NCBI GenBank assembly: GCA_002691205.1
Contig: NZHD01000103.1
Span: forward strand, 37,309-79,781
DNA from: Deltaproteobacteria bacterium
Lineage (GTDB): Bacteria; Myxococcota_A; UBA9160; UBA4427
Reading direction: 5' to 3'
Length of the DNA: 42,473 nucleotides
Part shown: in pieces, positions 17,389-26,631 of the stretch
Position numbering within the stretch: the first letter of the stretch is position 1
Layout: each line of letters begins with the position of its first letter
Made by a program: the position numbers and the translations under genes
Notes under the pieces: generated by a model
What the model saw: only the letters and a program-made list of their open reading frames with translations
Database searches by the model: none
Told to the model about the DNA's origin: nothing

Positions 17389-19446
17389 TTGCGTAATACC
17401 CGCTACGACATTTTATTTGAGCCGGTCAAGATTGGTCCAGTCACCGCTCCCAATCGGTTTTATCAAGTTCCTCACTGCACAGGTATGGGATATCGCCGCC
17501 CACAAACCCTAGCCGGCATGCGCGCCATGAAGGCTGAGGGAGGCTGGGGAGTCGTCAATACGGAGTATTGTTCCTTTGATGCAACCTCAGATGATGAGCC
17601 GTTCCCACACGCCTCCATGTGGGACGATGCCGATGTCGCCTCTCTTGGACTCGTCGCTGAGGCCGTTCACGCCCACGGCTCGCTTGCTGGATGCGAACTC
17701 TGGCACGGGGGAGCCGCGAGCGCGAATCTTTACTCTCGCCAAGTGCCCCTGGGCGTAACAAGTCGACCCGCTGGGGTCCTAGATCCTGTCCAAACAAGAG
17801 CCATGGATAAAAAGGACATCCGTGAACTCCGACGTCGTCACACCGATGCGGCCCGACGAGCCCGCTCTGCAGGCTTCGACGTCGTATACATCTATGCCTG
17901 TCACGGATATCTTCTCAATCAATTTCTCGACCCCAGCAATCAACGGTCCGATGAATATGGCGGCTCGGTGGAAAACCGAGTGCGGCTGATCCGAGAACTT
18001 TTAGAAGAGGCCAAAGAGGCCATCGGAGATCGTTGCGCGGTGGCCATTCGGTTTTCCGCCGGCACCCTTGGAGCCAATGGAAGACCCACGAGCGATGAAC
18101 CCCGGGCCATGATCGAACTCATCGGCGATCTGCCCGACCTTTGGGATCTCACGGTCGACGATTACGAGCATGAAATGGGAACATCTCGCTTTGTGAAAGA
18201 AGCCGGACTTGAGCACAGCATGTCCTGGGTCAAGGAAATTACAGGTAAACCCGTCGTGAGCGTGGGCCGCTTAACCTCGCCAGATACGATGGTTCGACTC
18301 GTCAAGCAGGGGGTGGTGGATCTGATCGGAGCGGCTCGGCCTTCCATCGCTGATCCATTTTTACCTCAGAAAATTGACGAGGGACGAGACGACGAAATCC
18401 GAGAATGCATCGGTTGCAACATCTGTTACACCGGGGACCAGCAACACGTTCCCATCCGCTGCACACAAAACCCCACCATGGGAGAGGAATGGCGAAAGGG
18501 ATGGCATCCTGAACGTATTCCCCAAAAGGGATCAGACAGTCGAATCCTCATTGTCGGCGGAGGACCTACCGGACTTGAAGCTGCGGTGGCTCTCGGCCGT
18601 CGCGGATACGATGTGACTCTCGCCGAAGCTCGAAAAGAACTGGGGGGCCGCGTCTCACTTGAGTCTACTTTGCCCGGACTCGCCGAGTGGATTCGTGTCC
18701 GGGATTGGAGAGTCGGCCAGATCAATCGCCTACCCAATGTAGAAGTCTTTATGGACAGCGAGCTCGACGAGGAACAGATCCGCGAGTTTGGCGCAGACCA
18801 TGTTCTTCTCGCGACCGGCGCGCGCTGGCGAAAGAATGGGCTGGGCCGATGGCATGAGTCTGAACCCATTGAAGGTTGGGAGCTCCCCCACGTCTTCACC
18901 CCTGACGAGATCATGGCGGGCGCTCTCCCCAAAAGTCCGGTGGTCGTCTTTGATGATGATCATTACTACATGGGGGGTGTGATCGCAGAGAAAATGATCC
19001 AAGAAGGACTTGAAGTCACCCTAGTCACGCCGGCCTCACTCGCCTCGGCTTGGACAGAAAACACAGACGAACAGGAGACCATCCAAGCCCATCTCATGGA
19101 GATTGGTGTCACGATCCAAGCCAACACTGCGCTCGATTACATCGAGGAAGAAAGCATTGGACTCGTCGATACCTACTCGGAGGAAGAAAGAGAGATTCCT
19201 GCTAATGGCGTAGTGATCGTCACTTCTCGCGAACCGCTCAATGCACTTAAATCCGAACTCGGGGAAAATGTGGTCTGCACGGGCGATTGCAATGCACCAG
19301 CCACCATCGCCCACGCAGTCTATGCAGGGCATAGATACGCAAGAGAACTCGATGGGCCGCCTCCGGGCGATGTCCCCTTTAAGCGCGAGCACGCCGTGGC
19401 GCCCTCGTATCGATCAGAGCACGACGAACGCAATGCGGCAAAATAG
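17389..19446 (+). CDS. Trimethylamine-dehydrogenase-like FMN / 4Fe-4S amine dehydrogenase
   Basis: This 685-residue enzyme has an N-terminal old-yellow-enzyme TIM barrel, a 4Fe-4S site and a C-terminal ADP/FAD-type domain (ILIVGGGPTGLEAAVALGR). Residue numbering coincides with trimethylamine dehydrogenase: Cys30 (6-S-cysteinyl-FMN linkage; QVPHCTGMG), Tyr60 (NTEYC), Tyr169 and His172 (YIYACH). The cluster cysteines are 340, 343, 346 and 358. At the place of the substrate-binding Trp355 of TMADH there is Asp350, a change I recall from histamine dehydrogenase, so the substrate is probably not trimethylamine. Related enzymes include DgcA of dimethylglycine catabolism. Start is TTG with CTGGAG nine bases upstream. 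It converges on the MOSC and GcvT-fusion genes. Confidence 0.88.
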   Translation: MRNTRYDILFEPVKIGPVTAPNRFYQVPHCTGMGYRRPQTLAGMRAMKAEGGWGVVNTEYCSFDATSDDEPFPHASMWDDADVASLGLVAEAVHAHGSLAGCELWHGGAASANLYSRQVPLGVTSRPAGVLDPVQTRAMDKKDIRELRRRHTDAARRARSAGFDVVYIYACHGYLLNQFLDPSNQRSDEYGGSVENRVRLIRELLEEAKEAIGDRCAVAIRFSAGTLGANGRPTSDEPRAMIELIGDLPDLWDLTVDDYEHEMGTSRFVKEAGLEHSMSWVKEITGKPVVSVGRLTSPDTMVRLVKQGVVDLIGAARPSIADPFLPQKIDEGRDDEIRECIGCNICYTGDQQHVPIRCTQNPTMGEEWRKGWHPERIPQKGSDSRILIVGGGPTGLEAAVALGRRGYDVTLAEARKELGGRVSLESTLPGLAEWIRVRDWRVGQINRLPNVEVFMDSELDEEQIREFGADHVLLATGARWRKNGLGRWHESEPIEGWELPHVFTPDEIMAGALPKSPVVVFDDDHYYMGGVIAEKMIQEGLEVTLVTPASLASAWTENTDEQETIQAHLMEIGVTIQANTALDYIEEESIGLVDTYSEEEREIPANGVVIVTSREPLNALKSELGENVVCTGDCNAPATIAHAVYAGHRYARELDGPPPGDVPFKREHAVAPSYRSEHDERNAAK

Positions 19447-19482
19447 TGGAGGCTCCCACTCGGGACCCGTTCCTAAGTCGCC

Positions 19483-20040
19483 CTAGACCTCGGTGGAACG
19501 AATAAGCACCTTGTCACCAACCTTGATTTCTCCCGCCACATCAACGAATCCCAAGGTTCCTCGTAGTCCGATGGCATGCTTGGGAAACATTTTCCCTTTC
19601 ACCTTCGATCCTGAACGAGTCGTATGGATACGCTCGATTTCATCCCCCATTTCTGCGCAGGGCATCGTTTCTTCCTCCACCATCAAAACGGCACCAGAAG
19701 GAAAGACGAGTTTTGAACCCCTGGGCAAGACGGAAAGGCCGGGCGCGCCCTCCAAGCAGAAATTCGCGCCCAGGGTTTGCGCCGCCAAAGGCTCAGCCAG
19801 GTCCATCTTGGACGCAATCTCGGCCAAATCCTCCATAGAGACAGCCGACCATTGGCGTTCGTTGCGTCGAACCGTGCCCTTCGGTTCTGAGTCCCAGGAC
19901 TTGGCGACTCGAGTGAAACCTCGATACTTGTCGCCCTCAAGCCCATCCTCTTTCGCTTGAACGCTCTCCTTCTCCTGACGTTCATCTTCATCTTCTTGAC
20001 TGATAAAAATAGAAACTAAAGTCACCACGCTCTCCGGCAT
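19483..20040 (-). CDS. MOSC-domain protein
   Basis: This 185-residue protein reads as a stand-alone MOSC domain: DGLEGDKYRG early, QTLGANFCLEG in the place of the family's T-L-G-E-N segment, and the conserved cysteine in EETMPCAEMGD near residue 137. MOSC domains bind molybdenum cofactor and occur in sulfurases and in YiiM/mARC-type reductases of N-hydroxylated compounds. Start at ATG 20040, with AGGAG about nine bases upstream, 49 bases after the FAD-GcvT gene. It is the last gene of a minus-strand run of flavoenzymes, which suggests co-transcription with amine catabolism. A role in N-oxide or hydroxylamine reduction is only a guess. Confidence 0.82.
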   Translation of the reverse strand: MPESVVTLVSIFISQEDEDERQEKESVQAKEDGLEGDKYRGFTRVAKSWDSEPKGTVRRNERQWSAVSMEDLAEIASKMDLAEPLAAQTLGANFCLEGAPGLSVLPRGSKLVFPSGAVLMVEEETMPCAEMGDEIERIHTTRSGSKVKGKMFPKHAIGLRGTLGFVDVAGEIKVGDKVLIRSTEV

Positions 20041-20089
20041 GTAGTCGTTCTCCTGTTTTCTCAGGGGTCCTTTCGGACTTTCACTCGGG

Positions 20090-22510
20090 CTACGAAAGCA
20101 ATCGCTCGTTGGCCGGATCATAAAGCGGTTGCTCTACGACCCGAGCGGACAGGCTCACTCCCAACATGTCCACCTCTAGCTCCGTGCCTGGCGCCAAATA
20201 GGCGGTGGGAAGATACGCCAGTGCGATGGTCTTCCTCACCACATGCCCGTACCCGCCAGCCGCCACATACCCAATCAGTTTGTCACCCGATCGGATCGGC
20301 TCGAACCCATGAGGGTCCGCATCCTTTGAATCAATCACGAGGCACGCCAAACCCTTTTCAGGGCCCTCTTCCTTTTGCCGCAAAAGCGCGTCACGACCAA
20401 TAAAATCCCCTTTTTCCCAATTTACAAAGCGCTCCATACCCGCCTCAAGAGGGGAATAATCCGCGGAGATATCCACCCCCCAAAGGCGATACGCTTTTTC
20501 AAGACGCATCGAATCCAAGGCTCGATAACCGTAGTTGACCAAGCCGTGGGGTTCGCCCGCTTCCATCAATCGATCGTATAAAGACCGTTGATAGGCCACG
20601 GGGTGATGAATCTCATATCCCAATTCACCGACATAAGACACACGCAAAACACGCACGGGCGTCATCCCAACGTGCATTTCACGACATCTAAAGAAGCCAA
20701 ACGCTTTTTTCGAGCAATCCTCGCGCGTAAGCGACTGTAAAAGTTCTCGAGAGTTCGGCCCCGCTAGGGTGAGAACCGCATAGTGATCGGTCACATTGTC
20801 TAGGCGAACGCTTCCATCCTGAGGAAGATGCCGCTCCATCCAAGCGTAGTCATGACATTCAGTGGCGGCCGCAGAGATTACATAGAACCGATCCTCAGCG
20901 AGTCGTGTGACCGTAACATCACATTCGATCCCTCCCTTCGGAGTCAGCATCTGGGTCAAAACAATACGCCCGATGGCGCGCGGCAATCTGTTCGCACACA
21001 AGCGATCAAGATAAGCTTCAGCTCCCACACCCGATACTTCGAACTTGGCAAAACTGGTCTGATCAAGCACACCCACTGATGAGCGCACCGCCTCACACTC
21101 TCGACCTACGGTCTCGTGCCAATTGCCGCGTCGAAAAGAATATTCGTCCTCCACATTTGAATCCTGGGCGAACCACAGGGGGCGCTCCCAGCCGAAACGA
21201 GCCCCATAAACGGCTCCCTTCTGCTTGAGAACATCATAAAGAGGACCCGTCTTGAGCGGGCGGCCGGCCGGACGTTCTTCTTCGGGATAATGAATCTGAT
21301 ATTCCTGAGCATAGACATCCAGCGCGCGTGCCTGGGCATATTCAATACTTCCTGCAGCCTCGGAGAAACGGCGCACGTCCAGTTCCCACATATTGTCGCT
21401 GGGTTGTCCCTCGACGATCCATTCGGCCGCATACCGCCCTGCACCGCCCCCGAAAATAATGCCAAAGATGCTAAAACCAGCCAGTACATGATAGTTCGGA
21501 AGTTCCGGGACGGGGCCCATCAGACAATGTCCGTCAGGCGTATATCCATCGGGCCCATTCACAATCGTCCGAATACCCAAATCACCGAAGACCGGCACGC
21601 GGTGGGCGACCCCTTCAAGGACCCCTTCAAGTCGCTCTAAGTTAGGCTCAAGAAGGCTGCTGTGAAAATCCTCGGGCACACCATCTAAAGACCAAGCCAC
21701 GGTAGACGGCTCAAAGGGGCCTACCAACAAACCGTCGTGTTCACCTCGAATATAAAACGAAGAACGAGTGTCCCTAAGCACGGGAAGCTCAAAGTTAAGC
21801 GCCGCCACTTCAGGAACGGGCTCAGTAATGAGATAGTGATGTTCCACCGGAACAATCGGCAGCTCAAGCCCCACCATCTTTCCCAATTGGCGCGCCCACT
21901 GCCCTGCTGCGTTCACCACAATTTCAGCGCGAATCTCACCTTTGGGCGTTTGAATACACCAGCTTTCACCGTCGTGACTCATGGCCGTCACAGGGGCTCG
22001 TCGGACAATTTCGGCCCCTTTAGAGGTGGCCCCCTTGGCGAAGGCTTGAGTCACCCCGGTGGGATCAACGTAGCCATCCGTAGGCGTATGCGCCGCCGCA
22101 AGCACACCGTCCGCAATCGCCAGAGGAAAAAGTTCCTGAATCTGTTCCGGGGGAATGAGATCGCAAGGGATCCCATGAAGCTTTGCGATTCCCAGTCGAT
22201 GCTGAAAATCCAAAACCTGCTCTTCGCTGAAGGCCAGCCGGATGCTTCCGACCTGATGAAAATCAACTTCTTGACCTGTTTCTTCGGCTAACCGCTGATA
22301 CAGATCAACGCTGTACTTGAGCAGCTTAGTCATGTTGTAACTTGAATTAAGCTGAGTGCACAATCCTGCGGCGTGCCAGGTCGAACCGCTCGTCAGCTCA
22401 TCGGCCTCAAGGAGGGTGACATCGGTCCAGCCCAGATGAGTCAAGTGATAGAGCAAACTACATCCGGCTACGCCTCCACCGATCACGACTACACGCGCCT
22501 CTTTCCTCAT
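20090..22510 (-). CDS. FAD-dependent dimethylglycine/sarcosine dehydrogenase-like protein with GcvT domains (copy 1)
   Basis: This 806-residue fusion has an N-terminal DAO-fold FAD domain (VVVIGGGVAGCSLLYHL), a middle linker, and C-terminal GcvT aminomethyltransferase domains (from about residue 430; ending TIALAYLPTAYLAPGTELEV). His46 in GSTWHAAGL matches the histidine that covalently binds FAD in mammalian dimethylglycine dehydrogenase. Such enzymes oxidise an N-methyl group and pass formaldehyde to tetrahydrofolate, giving methylene-THF. AAAGGAG precedes the ATG. It is 56 bases downstream of the PuuB-like oxidase and 49 bases ahead of MOSC. It is a diverged paralog of the gene ending at 24083; the two differ in the substrate region, so different N-methyl substrates are likely. 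Confidence 0.92.
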   Translation of the reverse strand: MRKEARVVVIGGGVAGCSLLYHLTHLGWTDVTLLEADELTSGSTWHAAGLCTQLNSSYNMTKLLKYSVDLYQRLAEETGQEVDFHQVGSIRLAFSEEQVLDFQHRLGIAKLHGIPCDLIPPEQIQELFPLAIADGVLAAAHTPTDGYVDPTGVTQAFAKGATSKGAEIVRRAPVTAMSHDGESWCIQTPKGEIRAEIVVNAAGQWARQLGKMVGLELPIVPVEHHYLITEPVPEVAALNFELPVLRDTRSSFYIRGEHDGLLVGPFEPSTVAWSLDGVPEDFHSSLLEPNLERLEGVLEGVAHRVPVFGDLGIRTIVNGPDGYTPDGHCLMGPVPELPNYHVLAGFSIFGIIFGGGAGRYAAEWIVEGQPSDNMWELDVRRFSEAAGSIEYAQARALDVYAQEYQIHYPEEERPAGRPLKTGPLYDVLKQKGAVYGARFGWERPLWFAQDSNVEDEYSFRRGNWHETVGRECEAVRSSVGVLDQTSFAKFEVSGVGAEAYLDRLCANRLPRAIGRIVLTQMLTPKGGIECDVTVTRLAEDRFYVISAAATECHDYAWMERHLPQDGSVRLDNVTDHYAVLTLAGPNSRELLQSLTREDCSKKAFGFFRCREMHVGMTPVRVLRVSYVGELGYEIHHPVAYQRSLYDRLMEAGEPHGLVNYGYRALDSMRLEKAYRLWGVDISADYSPLEAGMERFVNWEKGDFIGRDALLRQKEEGPEKGLACLVIDSKDADPHGFEPIRSGDKLIGYVAAGGYGHVVRKTIALAYLPTAYLAPGTELEVDMLGVSLSARVVEQPLYDPANERLLS

Positions 22511-22566
22511 CTCACTCCTTTCGTCTCAGGATTTCTAAAAAATGGCCACATTCAGCTTCACCGGAT

Positions 22567-24024
22567 TCAGCAAGCAAATCCTAGATTAAGGCGATCCAGG
22601 AGCTTGAGCCACAAACCTCGACGCCCCGCATTGCGGTCAGCGCGCGCCATCTCTTTCATGGTAAAATGAACCGCTGGCCACCTTACGGGCTCAGGCGGCC
22701 AGGCTAGCGATTCACGCTGAACCATTTGCAACTGGAGGATATCCGTCGGGTCATATCCAAGGAGCTCAAGGGCCACCCGTGCCCCAAAACGCGTGGCCCC
22801 AACCCCGAGCCCTGTATACCCAACCGACCAAGCCACCCGGCCGTCGAAGGCCGTTCCAGGCGTCATACAAAAACGCGTCGTCGACGCGATAATCCCGCTC
22901 CAACGATGAGTAATGCGGACACCCGAAAGTTGAGGGAAGGTCTCGATCAAATCTCGGTAGTTTTTCTCAAACAAAGCCGGGGAGTCGCCACCGACTCCGT
23001 GAGTCTGGCTCCCGTAACGATACGCTACTGAGGTTCCACCGCCCCAGACAATCCGATTGTCATGGGTCAGTCGGTAGTAATGGAACATGTTGAGGTTATC
23101 CCCGAGTCCTTGTCGCCCCTTCCACCCGAGACTCTTCATCTGCTCGTCATTTAAAGGCTCCGTGGCCACTACATGGTCCCAGACCGGAATCACGCGACGG
23201 CGAGCACGCTTCACTGGGTTGCGGAAAGCATTCGTCGCAATCACGATCTTTTGACAGGTGATGCGACCGTGATCACATTCAACCTCCATACCATCGCCCT
23301 TGCGATCCATGCGGTTTAGAGGCGTGCCTTCAAAAACGCGAACGCCCAGTTCCTGAATGACACGCTTTAGTCCCCAACACAGATAAGCGGGGTCGATCAC
23401 TCCATCTTGACCCTGACGATCCCACACGCCCCCCATGTAGGTCGGCGAATGCACCTCGGACTGCATAGCTTCTTTATCTAGCCAGACGACATCCCTTCCC
23501 TCTTCACGCAGTTCCTCAACCCATTCCTCAGATTCAGCGTTTTGGTCAGGGCGCAAATTAACTTCAATTTCACCCGTGCCCTCATAGCGAGCATCAATTT
23601 TGTATTTTCCTAAGGAAGAGATGAACTCGCGCATATTCTGACGTCCAAGCTCTTCCATCAGATCTTCTTCGCCAGGGAAATGAAATTCCCCATTATTGTC
23701 GCCATGCACCAAAGAAGACTTCAAAAAACCACCGTTCCGCCCTGAAGCGCCGTCGCCTATCTCTGTGGCTTCGATCAAAACAATGTCTAGATCTGGCCGA
23801 CGTTCCCGAGCCTGAAGAGCGGCCCACAAACCCGTAAAGCCACCCCCAACAATCAAAAGTTCACAAGAAACAGAATCAGTTAAATGAGCTTGCCTCTCGG
23901 GACGAGCATCCTGATCAATCCACAGCGGTCCAAACTTCGAATCTTTGAAGGCGGCGGCGTGCGGTTGCAAGTGGGGACTCCTTTGATTTTTTAAATGCTC
24001 TGATGCAAACACTAGTCGAGACAT
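22567..24024 (-). CDS. FAD-dependent amine oxidoreductase of the PuuB/OrdL type
   Basis: This 485-residue DAO-family flavoprotein has an N-terminal segment FGPLWIDQDARPERQ before the dinucleotide motif LLIVGGGFTGLWAALQAR. GASGRNGGFLKSS is the signature of the gamma-glutamylputrescine oxidase/OrdL subgroup. Near the C-terminus, GYTGLGVGATRFGARVALEL closes the FAD domain. Members oxidise secondary or primary amines with release of hydrogen peroxide or reduction of a quinone. The exact substrate is not readable. It sits between the two FAD-GcvT fusions (gaps of 58 and 56 bases), strongly suggesting one operon and a linked substrate. GAGAG lies directly before the ATG. Confidence 0.88.
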   Translation of the reverse strand: MSRLVFASEHLKNQRSPHLQPHAAAFKDSKFGPLWIDQDARPERQAHLTDSVSCELLIVGGGFTGLWAALQARERRPDLDIVLIEATEIGDGASGRNGGFLKSSLVHGDNNGEFHFPGEEDLMEELGRQNMREFISSLGKYKIDARYEGTGEIEVNLRPDQNAESEEWVEELREEGRDVVWLDKEAMQSEVHSPTYMGGVWDRQGQDGVIDPAYLCWGLKRVIQELGVRVFEGTPLNRMDRKGDGMEVECDHGRITCQKIVIATNAFRNPVKRARRRVIPVWDHVVATEPLNDEQMKSLGWKGRQGLGDNLNMFHYYRLTHDNRIVWGGGTSVAYRYGSQTHGVGGDSPALFEKNYRDLIETFPQLSGVRITHRWSGIIASTTRFCMTPGTAFDGRVAWSVGYTGLGVGATRFGARVALELLGYDPTDILQLQMVQRESLAWPPEPVRWPAVHFTMKEMARADRNAGRRGLWLKLLDRLNLGFAC

Positions 24025-24082
24025 CTCTCAAAACTTCTCGCGAGTGCTCTCTCGACTCAATCTAAAGAAAGAATCGACTCAG

Positions 24083-26518
24083 CTAGGCGCGAAGTCTCCG
24101 GTTCTCAGGATCAAACACAGGGTCATCTCCAAGAACAGTCGCCAGACAGCGGTCTTCCAAAAGATCTACTTCTAGCTTCTGCCCCACTTGACCGAGACCC
24201 GGCTTTACATAGGCAAGAGCCAAGCTTCGACCCGTCCTATGGCCGTAAGCACCGGAGGAAGTCACTCCCACCACTTCGCCTTCTGAAAAGATCGGCTCGC
24301 CGCCCATGCAATCTGCGTCATGCGTCTCTACGTCGAGATTAACTAGGACCTGGCCAACCCCTTCCGCCTGGATCTGAAGCAAGGCCTCTCGTCCTATAAA
24401 CCCTTCTTTTTCCATGGGCACAAATCGATGAAGCCCCGCTTCGATGGGGCTGATTTCATTGGTCAAGTCGGCCCCGATCCCTCGGTACCCCTTCTCGATT
24501 CGCATACTGTCCACAGCTGAAGCTCCAAAGTCGACTAATCCAAATTCTTCTCCGGCTTTTTCGATGGCGGAATACAAATCGCACATCCTCTCCATGGGAT
24601 GATGCAATTCCCAGCCCAGTTCACCCACATAATTAACTCGGAGTGCCCGACAAGAAACTCCCGCCACCTCAATCTGCTTTCCTGTCAACCATCTAAAATG
24701 ATCGTTGCCAAGATCGGCCTCCGTTATTTTCGAGAGCAAGTCACGAGCGCGTGGTCCCGCAACAATCAGATTGCCCCATCGGTCAGTGACATTTTCAACG
24801 GTGACTCGTTCGCCGTCTCGGACCGCTTGAGAAAGCGCATCAAAATCCTTCACCTCCCAGGAAGAACCGGAAAGGATATAAAAAAGATCTTCTGTGATCC
24901 GCGTAACTGTAACCTCGCTTTGAATCCGTCCGTTGACACCCAGCCGATGAGCCAACTTAATGCCACCTGTTTTTTTCGGCATCCGATTCGCGAAGACTCG
25001 GTTCAGAAAAGACTCAGCATCTGGCCCCGAAACATCAAACTTGGCAAAGCTAGAGAGTTCGATGACACCCACCCGCTCCGTCACTCCCTGGCATTCGGCG
25101 GCAACCACTTCAAATATATTATTTCGTCGATAAGAGAGGTCTTCACCCCTGCCGTCCAACGAAAACCATTTCGGACGTTCCCAACCAAAGGCCTCGGTAT
25201 AAACGCAGCCTTTCGATCGAAGAGTCTCGTACAACGGCGTCACTCTCGCCGGTCGACCGGCCGTACGCTCTTCTCCTGGAATATGAAGAGCGTACATTTG
25301 CATGTAAGCGTCGGCTGCCTTCTTCACGGTATAGACCTCGTCCGCATAGGCACCAAATCGACGTGGGTCCAAGCTCGCCATATTTACATCTGCATCACCG
25401 TGAACCATCCATTGAGCGAGATATTTCCCGCACCCAGCCCCTTGCGCGATGCCGATGGAAGCGCCGCAGCACATCCAGAAATTTCGCAAACCGCCCGCCG
25501 GCCCCAGCAATGGGTTGTCATCAGGCGTATGAGGAATCGCTCCATTGGTCACGGATTTGATTCCCACATCGTTCCAAATCGGCATACGCTCCATGACCCG
25601 CTCGAAATGGGGCAGGACTCGATCATAATCAGCCTCAAATAATTCACTGTGCGAGTCCCAATCGGGTAGCCCTCCCGAATCAGGCCAAGCTCCTACCGCC
25701 TCCGCGGTCTCATAAACACCTATGAGGGCCGACATTTGCTCTTGTCGGTAGTAGCACGAAGCCTCAGGGTCTCGCATCACTGGCATCTCTTCATCTCGAT
25801 CAATGAATTCCTGAATCGGCTCCGTAATAAAATACTGATGCTGTGTGTTCCAAATCGGGGCATCGCTTCCCACCATCTGCGAAACCCTCCGCGCATAACA
25901 ACCCGCGGCATTCACGACGTGCTCTGCAATGACCACTCCTCGCTCTGTTTCGACTTCCCATTCTCCGCTGATTCGGGGCCGAATATCTAAGACACGATTG
26001 TGCTTGATGATCGAAGCTCCCAAATGGGTCGCCGCCTTGGCCATGGCCTGGCAGGTGCCCGAAGGGTCCACATGCCCGTCGTCCAAAGTCCATGCCCCGG
26101 CGATCACGCCCGTCGTATCAATAAATGGGTTGATCCGTTGAATCTCATCGGGCCCAACCACCTCCATTCGATAGCCAATATGCTTCGCAATATCGGAGAC
26201 ATGCTTGAACCATTCCAGTTCCGCTTGTGTCGTAGCCAAGCGAACGCCGCCGCATCCATGCCAACTCGTATACTGCCCGGTCATGGATTCAAGCTTGGGG
26301 TAAAGCGTGTTTCCCACGTGATGAATCTTCGCCATTGTGTAATCGCCAATAAAGCTGGGGCACTGACCCGCCGCGTGCCAAGTCGATCCGGAGGTCAGTT
26401 CCCCTTTCTCAACCAAGAGCGAATCTGTCCAGCCTTCAAGGGCGAGGTGATAGAGCAAGCCAACGCCCATCATTCCACCGCCCACGATCACCACCCGTGC
26501 GTGAAAATCCATACTCAT
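24083..26518 (-). CDS. FAD-dependent dimethylglycine/sarcosine dehydrogenase-like protein with GcvT domains (copy 2)
   Basis: This 811-residue paralog of the gene at 20090-22510 has the same layout: FAD motif VVIVGGGMMGVGLLYHL, covalent-FAD histidine candidate His48 in GSTWHAAGQ, middle linker with PGEERTAGRPARVTPLYETL, GcvT N-domain (VGVIELSSFAKFDVSGPDAE) and GcvT C-domain (SSGAYGHRTGRSLALAYVKP). The expected activity is oxidative N-demethylation with transfer of the C1 unit to tetrahydrofolate in the cytoplasm. ATG 26518 gives MSMDFHARV; a second ATG two codons later is also possible. Retention of all domains in both copies argues for division of labour rather than decay. Confidence 0.92.
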   Translation of the reverse strand: MSMDFHARVVIVGGGMMGVGLLYHLALEGWTDSLLVEKGELTSGSTWHAAGQCPSFIGDYTMAKIHHVGNTLYPKLESMTGQYTSWHGCGGVRLATTQAELEWFKHVSDIAKHIGYRMEVVGPDEIQRINPFIDTTGVIAGAWTLDDGHVDPSGTCQAMAKAATHLGASIIKHNRVLDIRPRISGEWEVETERGVVIAEHVVNAAGCYARRVSQMVGSDAPIWNTQHQYFITEPIQEFIDRDEEMPVMRDPEASCYYRQEQMSALIGVYETAEAVGAWPDSGGLPDWDSHSELFEADYDRVLPHFERVMERMPIWNDVGIKSVTNGAIPHTPDDNPLLGPAGGLRNFWMCCGASIGIAQGAGCGKYLAQWMVHGDADVNMASLDPRRFGAYADEVYTVKKAADAYMQMYALHIPGEERTAGRPARVTPLYETLRSKGCVYTEAFGWERPKWFSLDGRGEDLSYRRNNIFEVVAAECQGVTERVGVIELSSFAKFDVSGPDAESFLNRVFANRMPKKTGGIKLAHRLGVNGRIQSEVTVTRITEDLFYILSGSSWEVKDFDALSQAVRDGERVTVENVTDRWGNLIVAGPRARDLLSKITEADLGNDHFRWLTGKQIEVAGVSCRALRVNYVGELGWELHHPMERMCDLYSAIEKAGEEFGLVDFGASAVDSMRIEKGYRGIGADLTNEISPIEAGLHRFVPMEKEGFIGREALLQIQAEGVGQVLVNLDVETHDADCMGGEPIFSEGEVVGVTSSGAYGHRTGRSLALAYVKPGLGQVGQKLEVDLLEDRCLATVLGDDPVFDPENRRLRA

Positions 26519-26631
26519 TCCGAACTCTTTCTTTCAATCGTTCTTAAAGTCGGCACTTAGCCCGGCGCAAGTTACGAACGTGGGGCCCTAGACCGAAACT
26601 TTGCCGGCCTGGCGCCCTAGGAGAATCGAGC

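Noticed and set aside
17389-19446. Assignment as trimethylamine dehydrogenase proper
   Set aside because: The substrate-binding Trp355 position is Asp, so specificity for trimethylamine is doubtful despite strong overall similarity.
24599-25642. A 347-codon plus-strand open frame
   Set aside because: It lies wholly antisense to the well-supported FAD-GcvT gene (copy 2), has no recognisable domain, and its composition is that of a shadow frame.
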